A program made the position numbers and the translations under genes. Below, one piece after another: positions 5,101-7,757 of a stretch of DNA of 7,757 nucleotides. The notes below the pieces were generated by a model that was not told the DNA's origin, did not search any database, and saw only the letters and a program-made list of their open reading frames with translations. The first letter of the stretch is position 1. Each line of letters starts with the position of its first letter. The stretch is from an uncultured Bacteroidales bacterium (lineage in GTDB: Bacteria; Bacteroidota; Bacteroidia; Bacteroidales; Bacteroidaceae), in assembly GCA_947367415.1 (NCBI GenBank), contig CANBEE010000120.1, positions 1-7,757 on the forward strand. The letters are read 5' to 3'.

Positions 5101-7757
5101 TGACGTCCATTCCCGAGGGTTATCATTATGTGTATTACACAGATAATAAAGGGAATCACCATTATCTCTATGCTGCAGGACAGAATGACTGGGCGGTATC
5201 AGATATACCTTCAATAATCAAGTTCTCTGCCGGTAATACCACAGAGGATCCCTATGCTACAGCTGCCAGCTTTATGGAGAACAGCGGATACTATATGTCG
5301 AATGCTGCAAACGGGGATGGTACAGGTCCAATCAAGACAGAGTTGGTTGAGGGGGTTAATGGTTCTAAGAAACGAACATGGGAGAGTCAGGTGTTCTATA
5401 AGAATGCAGCAGGCAAATATGCTATTCGCCTGACAAACTCAAAGGGTGAATCATGGGGCGCTAATAGCTTCGTAAATATTGACCCTGTGACATTGGCTAT
5501 AAGCTCGGGATTGCCTTCCTTGGGTGATGTACTTTACTTGTGGAATGTCGTGGACTGTAATGAGGATAATGTATTGCGTGACGAGGTTGTCGGCGCTCTT
5601 GTAAACGGAGATTTCTCTGACGGACTTAATGGGTGGATTGGTGAAATGTCTACTGGCAACCATAATAAGTGGACAAATGTAAACGATGGCTTTGCAGAGA
5701 AGTGGACAACAGCTTCTGGTGCACTTGCTGATATTGACTTCTATCAGGAAATTATTGGCCTCCCTGCAGGTACTTATACCTTTGCTGCATACGTCTGTGC
5801 TTGCCAACAAGGTGAAGATGATACGTATGAGGTAAAAGGCGTTCAGCTGTATGCTAATGATGATGCTATCCCTGTTCATACAATTAATATCGACCGAAAT
5901 GAGGAGAACCAAAAAATAGGAGCTGAACTCGTGATGGTGAGCACGACAATTGCTGAGGGAGAAACGTTGAAGGTTGGTATGCGTGTAAAGAGCACTGATG
6001 CAAATTGGGTTCTAATGGATAACGCTAAACTATATGTTTGGGGAGTAGATAATACGCCTAAAAGTTATAAATTGACCTACGTGTTGGATGGTGAGGTGTA
6101 TAGAGATACTACCTATCAGTATGGCGATGAAGTTGCCAATAGTGAAAGAAATGTTCCTATCCCCACCAAAGAGGGATATACTTTCAGTGGTTGGAGTGAG
6201 ATACCCGAAACGATGCCGCCTAATGACGTGACGGTGACGGGTTCGTTTATTATCAATAGTTATAAGTTGACCTACATGGTTGATGGTGTAGTCTATAGAG
6301 ATACTACTTATCAGTATGGCGATGAGGTTGCCAGTAGTGAGAGGAATGTCCCTATCCCCACTAAAGAGGGATATACCTTTAAAGGGTGGACTAGTATTCC
6401 TGAAACTATGCCGGCTAATGACGTGACGGTGATGGGTTCGTTTATTATCAATAGTTATAAGTTGACCTATATGCTGGATGGTAAGGTGTATAAGGATGCT
6501 ACCTACCAGTATGGATATGTATTCTCTGAATATGATATCCCTATCCCCACCAAAGAAGGACATACCTTCAGTGGCTGGGAGGGACTCCCGGAGATAATGC
6601 CAGCCGAAGATGTAACGGTGACTGGTTCCTTCACGGTGAACACCTATCAAGTGACATACATCTTGGACGGTGAGGTATATATGGTATATAAGTATAAATT
6701 TGGCGAAGCCATCGATACGCCTCAAGCGCCAGAAAAGGAGGGATATACCTTTGTTGGATGGGGTGATGTGCCGGTTACTATGCCTGCTGATAATTTGACC
6801 TTAGTAGGCAAATATGTACTCAATGAGATCCAGACAGATGATAACGGGTTTGTATATGACTTGAATGAGACGAAGGATGGATTCGCTCTCTCTGACTTTG
6901 GCGACAATGCGTTGATAGACGTCGTTGTCCCAGAAGAGATACAAGGGCTTCCTGTTACAAAGATTCAAGCTGGAGCCTTTGAACAAGCTTCGGAAATGAA
7001 GACAATCGTGGTGCCACATTCTGTTACAAGGGTTGATGATCATGCGTTTAGTGGTTGCTATAATCTGCAAGTGGTAGAGTGGAATGCGGATGCACCGTTG
7101 AAGTCAGCCTATTTTGATGACATGGATAAGTATGGTAATATGTTGGTGTTTACTACCAGTGCCGTGTCGGTGGATGAATTTGATGGTAATGTCGTTGTTG
7201 ATGGTGTGGCAGAGGAGATTGTATTGACTGATGGACGTCCATTCAATAACCCTCGTGATTTTGTTGCACATAATGTTAGTTTCTCTCGCGAATTTGAAAA
7301 GATTGAAAAGATTGGCAACTTGGGCGGTTGGAGGGCTATGATATTGCCCTTCGATGTGCAACTCATCACCCAGCTCGATACGGCGTCCTCGATTTCCAAC
7401 AAGATAAGAAGCTCGGCTGTTTCGTTGCCCTATTGGATTGCTGAAGTGTATGATGGCACTTCTAATGTATTTACACCCATTGAGAAGATTACTGCCAATC
7501 GACCATTTATTATTGAAATCCCCAATGAAGGCTTTGATGAAAGCTTTGGTGATGTTGTTTTCTCTTCGGAGAATGTAACAGTACATTCAACACTGTTAGA
7601 TGGCTCGCAAGTTGAAGGGGATTTTGTGCTTGTGGGAGTATACGATACGACATCGCTCGTTACAAATGTTTATACGTTGAATGACGAGGAATTCGTGTCT
7701 GTAGATGGTGATGTGTTCTCTCCTGGAAGTGTCTTTGTGGAGTCGAACCGCGCAATT
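2049..7757 (+). CDS. Giant modular secreted/surface protein with Listeria-Bacteroides repeats, lectin-like modules and BspA-type C-terminal region (3' end outside window)
   Basis: I read one frame without a stop from ATG 2049 to the last base, at least 1903 codons. ATG 2049 is preferred because it gives a classic signal peptide (MKRFFSICFLW...). The in-frame ATG at 2037 would add only M-N-C-F. There is no Shine-Dalgarno sequence at either, as is usual in Bacteroidetes. Domain order by residue: signal peptide 1-22; two InlB-like repeat domains 48-119 and 143-216 between Pro/Asp linkers; six Flg_new-type repeats 233-602; chitobiase C-terminal-type domain 603-681; lectin-like plus beta-sandwich module 694-1005; second such module 1012-1332; four Flg_new-type repeats 1340-1593; short LRR block 1594-1683; and a BspA-family module with 'GGWRAMILPFDVQ' from about 1684. 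No catalytic domain is recognisable. A role in adhesion or glycan binding is inferred from the modules. The remaining C-terminus, where any sorting signal would lie, is off the window. Confidence 0.93.
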   Translation, partial: MKRFFSICFLWACCFTLWGQSAGDEYGGDYNPTHPDDPAGPTLGPTTYSLTLVATEGGTVSQGTSGSEFAEGTRIWLYAYNATHYNFIHWLQGDSVVSTSSNFYYTMPTKDVVLTAVFEYDPGQYGEGYNPTVPGDPGAVLKTYQVSVVASPTDGGSVSCSSSKLAAGSSTYVSTSTNSGYRFKGWWLDGELMSTEPYYPFRVGRADMHFTATYEYAPTMPGDPSDNGAVSTYTLYYNIGGHTYYSEQLVTGEVIPSLEEPYRKGHVFNGWDNLPDTMPSNNLTVYGSFTPNRHTIQFVVNNEIVYTEEMDYGSVITAPELEAMEGYTFQWNDMPAIMPDNDVVVQGEYASVKYQVIYKVDGEEYKRVGYDEGSPILFVIPPIKEGYTFKGWDGLPELMPDNYLIGTGSLVASTVFNLMFVVDGKIHQTEQLNAGVSIAAPEMSGKEGYTFSGWSEMPTTMPNHDVYVVGSYEVAAYTLTYVLDGEVYKTETYAYGDAIKPLQVAAREGHTFSGWTGIPEIMPANDVTVIGSFTINGYKLTYMVDGVVYRDTTYQYGDEVANSEKNVPIPTKEGYTFSGWTGIPEIMPANDVIVTGNFILAQKVATPQSEVIYEEGTAKVILTTSTAGAVIYYTLDGSTPTTSSTLYNGAFYVKENCLLRAMAVCDGYNDSELLECNIFVNTLEVESPWLGTALNDCLSAYLYNPKAKAFLGAANQWGTQASFVSEGVEWLVSGSDGVYTLSGSISNGGDSHYFNGLWNDASATDFKIEMVGVNLYTIKLNGSYVAYSDATIVDTIAELTDGCYWQFVTKEERRSKYAEATAAEPVNATFEILGANFGRNDTNNSAWSGSPAVGGSYDNFCGEKWNAGVVEVSQVLRNMPSGKYRLSVQGFYRMGSMEEVTAARTNGTEVLHAQFFANDVSVPVMSILDEAGKLEGVGNSGYGNYGLAPNSMSEASQFFSAGFYEHSFLFTLGGGVDTIRLGVATTGFVAQDWVIFDNFRLEYLGEGSESDFFASGLLTSIPEGYHYVYYTDNKGNHHYLYAAGQNDWAVSDIPSIIKFSAGNTTEDPYATAASFMENSGYYMSNAANGDGTGPIKTELVEGVNGSKKRTWESQVFYKNAAGKYAIRLTNSKGESWGANSFVNIDPVTLAISSGLPSLGDVLYLWNVVDCNEDNVLRDEVVGALVNGDFSDGLNGWIGEMSTGNHNKWTNVNDGFAEKWTTASGALADIDFYQEIIGLPAGTYTFAAYVCACQQGEDDTYEVKGVQLYANDDAIPVHTINIDRNEENQKIGAELVMVSTTIAEGETLKVGMRVKSTDANWVLMDNAKLYVWGVDNTPKSYKLTYVLDGEVYRDTTYQYGDEVANSERNVPIPTKEGYTFSGWSEIPETMPPNDVTVTGSFIINSYKLTYMVDGVVYRDTTYQYGDEVASSERNVPIPTKEGYTFKGWTSIPETMPANDVTVMGSFIINSYKLTYMLDGKVYKDATYQYGYVFSEYDIPIPTKEGHTFSGWEGLPEIMPAEDVTVTGSFTVNTYQVTYILDGEVYMVYKYKFGEAIDTPQAPEKEGYTFVGWGDVPVTMPADNLTLVGKYVLNEIQTDDNGFVYDLNETKDGFALSDFGDNALIDVVVPEEIQGLPVTKIQAGAFEQASEMKTIVVPHSVTRVDDHAFSGCYNLQVVEWNADAPLKSAYFDDMDKYGNMLVFTTSAVSVDEFDGNVVVDGVAEEIVLTDGRPFNNPRDFVAHNVSFSREFEKIEKIGNLGGWRAMILPFDVQLITQLDTASSISNKIRSSAVSLPYWIAEVYDGTSNVFTPIEKITANRPFIIEIPNEGFDESFGDVVFSSENVTVHSTLLDGSQVEGDFVLVGVYDTTSLVTNVYTLNDEEFVSVDGDVFSPGSVFVESNRAI
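2118..2744 (+). repeat. Two InlB-like repeat domains separated by three Pro/Asp-rich linkers
   Basis: Two domains of about 72 residues (2190-2405 and 2475-2690) share the plan Y.(L/V)...A...GG(T/S)VS......G........(A/S)......F..W(L/W).......S......M......TA.(F/Y)EY. This fits the divergent Listeria-Bacteroides/'bacterial repeat' family. Each is flanked by a linker of common composition: 'DYNPTHPDDP' (around 2133-2162), 'GYNPTVPGDP' (around 2427-2459) and 'YAPTMPGDP' (around 2694-2720). They probably act as beta-rich spacers near the mature N-terminus. The pattern of linker plus domain suggests an old tandem duplication. Confidence 0.75.
2745..3854 (+). repeat. Array A: six Listeria-Bacteroides (Flg_new-type) repeats
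   Basis: Repeats begin at 2745, 2928, 3105, 3294, 3477 and 3660, with lengths 183, 177, 189, 183, 183 and 195 bp (59-65 residues). The consensus is Y.(L/V)TY..DG..Y...TY.YG, a variable hinge, P..(K/R)EG(Y/H)TFSGW...P..MP.NDV.V.GSF. This is the known beta-grasp-like repeat of bacterial surface proteins, generally thought to be a stalk or ligand-presenting element. Repeats 5 and 6 share an uninterrupted 35-nt identity around AGTGGCTGGACTGGTATTCC, so they diverged or converted recently. Repeat 6 belongs to the same long subtype as repeats 7 and 8 of array B. Confidence 0.88.
3855..4091 (+). other. Chitobiase/beta-hexosaminidase C-terminal-type domain (CHB_HEX_C-like)
   Basis: Residues about 603-681 begin 'KVATPQSEV' and contain 'AVIYYTLDGSTPTTSS' followed by 'LYNG', then 'LLRAMAVCDGYNDSE'. 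The 'I(Y)YT(L/T)DGS.PT..S..Y.G' signature followed by 'A.A...G...S' is diagnostic of the CHB_HEX_C Fn3-like domain family. In known proteins it is a non-catalytic accessory domain next to glycan-active or glycan-binding modules. Here it immediately follows array A and leads into the lectin-like modules. Confidence 0.82.
4128..5063 (+). other. First lectin-like module: beta-trefoil-like part plus beta-sandwich (CBM-like) part
   Basis: The first part (residues about 694-824) has 'AYLYNPKAKAFLGAANQWG', then recurring Gly-Tyr-Leu strands and 'CYWQFVTKEERRSKY'. It resembles Bacteroidales regions of beta-trefoil/lectin character that end in W.(F/L)V.K.ER. The second part (826-1005) has 'NATFEILGANFGRNDTNNSAW', then 'MPSGKYRLSVQGFYRMGS' and 'VIFDNFRLEYLG'. 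That start and end ('DN.RLEY') are the hallmarks of galactose-binding-like beta-sandwich modules. Carbohydrate binding is an inference from fold resemblance, and I cannot assign a named family. Confidence 0.55.
5082..6044 (+). other. Second lectin-like module: divergent region plus beta-sandwich (CBM-like) domain
   Basis: Residues about 1012-1183 include 'HHYLYAAGQNDWAV', 'GKYAIRLTNSKGESWGANSF' and 'VLYLWNVVDC', a lectin-like region I cannot name with confidence. Residues 1184-1332 begin 'LVNGDFSDGLNGWIG' and end 'WVLMDNAKLYVWG', with 'LPAGTYTFAAYVCA' between. This is the classic outline of a carbohydrate-binding/galactose-binding-like beta-sandwich. The order (irregular lectin-like part, then sandwich) repeats that of the preceding module, suggesting two analogous binding units in series. 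Confidence 0.55.
6066..6827 (+). repeat. Array B: four Listeria-Bacteroides (Flg_new-type) repeats
   Basis: Repeats begin at 6066, 6261, 6456 and 6645 (195, 195, 189 and 183 bp). The first three carry 'PIPTKEG(Y/H)TF' and 'TYQYG', subtype features shared only with repeat 6 of array A. The junctions of repeats 7/8 and 8/9 are almost base-identical over the segment coding GSFIINSYKLTY. The last repeat is divergent ('QAPEKEGYTFVGWGDVP') and leads directly into the LRR block. Confidence 0.88.
6828..7757 (+). other. Short LRR_5 block and start of BspA-family C-terminal module in the second gene
   Basis: Residues about 1594-1683 contain two BspA-type LRR units: 'LPVTKIQAGAFEQASEM' and 'HSVTRVDDHAFSGCYNLQVV'. 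From about residue 1684 to the window end comes a beta-rich segment with 'FVAHNVSFSREF', 'GGWRAMILPFDVQ' and 'ANRPFIIEIPN'. It corresponds to the 'TWHFLTFPYDV' region of the upstream gene and presumably continues into a C-terminal sorting domain beyond the window. Confidence 0.75.

Noticed and set aside
4665..5162. Antisense open frame opposite the lectin-like module (similar ones at 5451-5912 and 7104-7586)
   Set aside because: No start context, domain or composition supports a gene, and the + strand frame is continuous and domain-rich throughout.
6030..6725. 231-codon open frame on the - strand with internally repetitive protein
   Set aside because: Its repetitiveness is the mirror image of the array B repeats. 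A similar antisense shadow (3552-3854) appears opposite repeats 5 and 6, as expected from repeat DNA rather than from a gene.
2745..6827. Repeats considered as a CRISPR or other non-coding repeat array
   Set aside because: Periods of 177-195 bp are multiples of three, conserve protein rather than DNA outside recent duplicates, and lie in an uninterrupted reading frame. They encode protein domains.

Overview
The window is almost entirely coding on the + strand. It holds two large, multidomain, probably surface-exposed or secreted proteins encoded head to tail, and both run off an edge of the window. The domain vocabulary points to the order Bacteroidales (Bacteroides/Prevotella-like gut or oral bacteria). 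It includes BspA-type 23-residue leucine-rich repeats, Listeria-Bacteroides (Flg_new/InlB B-type) repeats, a 'W..L.(F/L)P(Y/F)DV' BspA-family C-terminal module and a type IX secretion (T9SS)-like C-terminal sorting domain. Gene boundaries without a Shine-Dalgarno sequence fit the same group. I cannot name a genus or species.

Region 1 (2-2026) is the 3' part of a BspA-like protein. It has six regularly spaced LRR units (23 residues / 69 bp each, the last 22), a long beta-rich middle region, and a C-terminal domain resembling T9SS type A sorting domains, ending at TGA 2024-2026. The first five LRR units are AT-rich (about 33% G+C by my count of 1-360). Composition then jumps to about 49% (361-600) at an LRR unit boundary.

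Region 2 (2049-7757; alternative start 2037) is a giant ORF that stays open to the last base, at least 1903 codons. In order it carries: a signal peptide; two InlB-like repeat domains separated by Pro/Asp-rich linkers; an array of six Listeria-Bacteroides repeats (array A); a chitobiase C-terminal-type domain; two successive lectin-like/beta-sandwich modules; four more Listeria-Bacteroides repeats (array B); a short LRR block; and the start of the same kind of C-terminal module seen in gene 1. The 2.2-kb lectin-like section is flanked by repeats that are closely similar at DNA level and in the same reading frame. It therefore looks like a cassette that could be gained or lost by recombination without breaking the gene.

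The genes are only 10 or 22 bp apart, depending on the start of gene 2, and are probably co-transcribed. Together they look like an adhesin or glycan-binding locus. Neither protein shows a recognisable catalytic domain in the window. No RNA gene, insertion sequence, CRISPR array, promoter or terminator was found. The only non-coding DNA is the short junction at 2027-2048, so there is no gene-free stretch over 300 bases.
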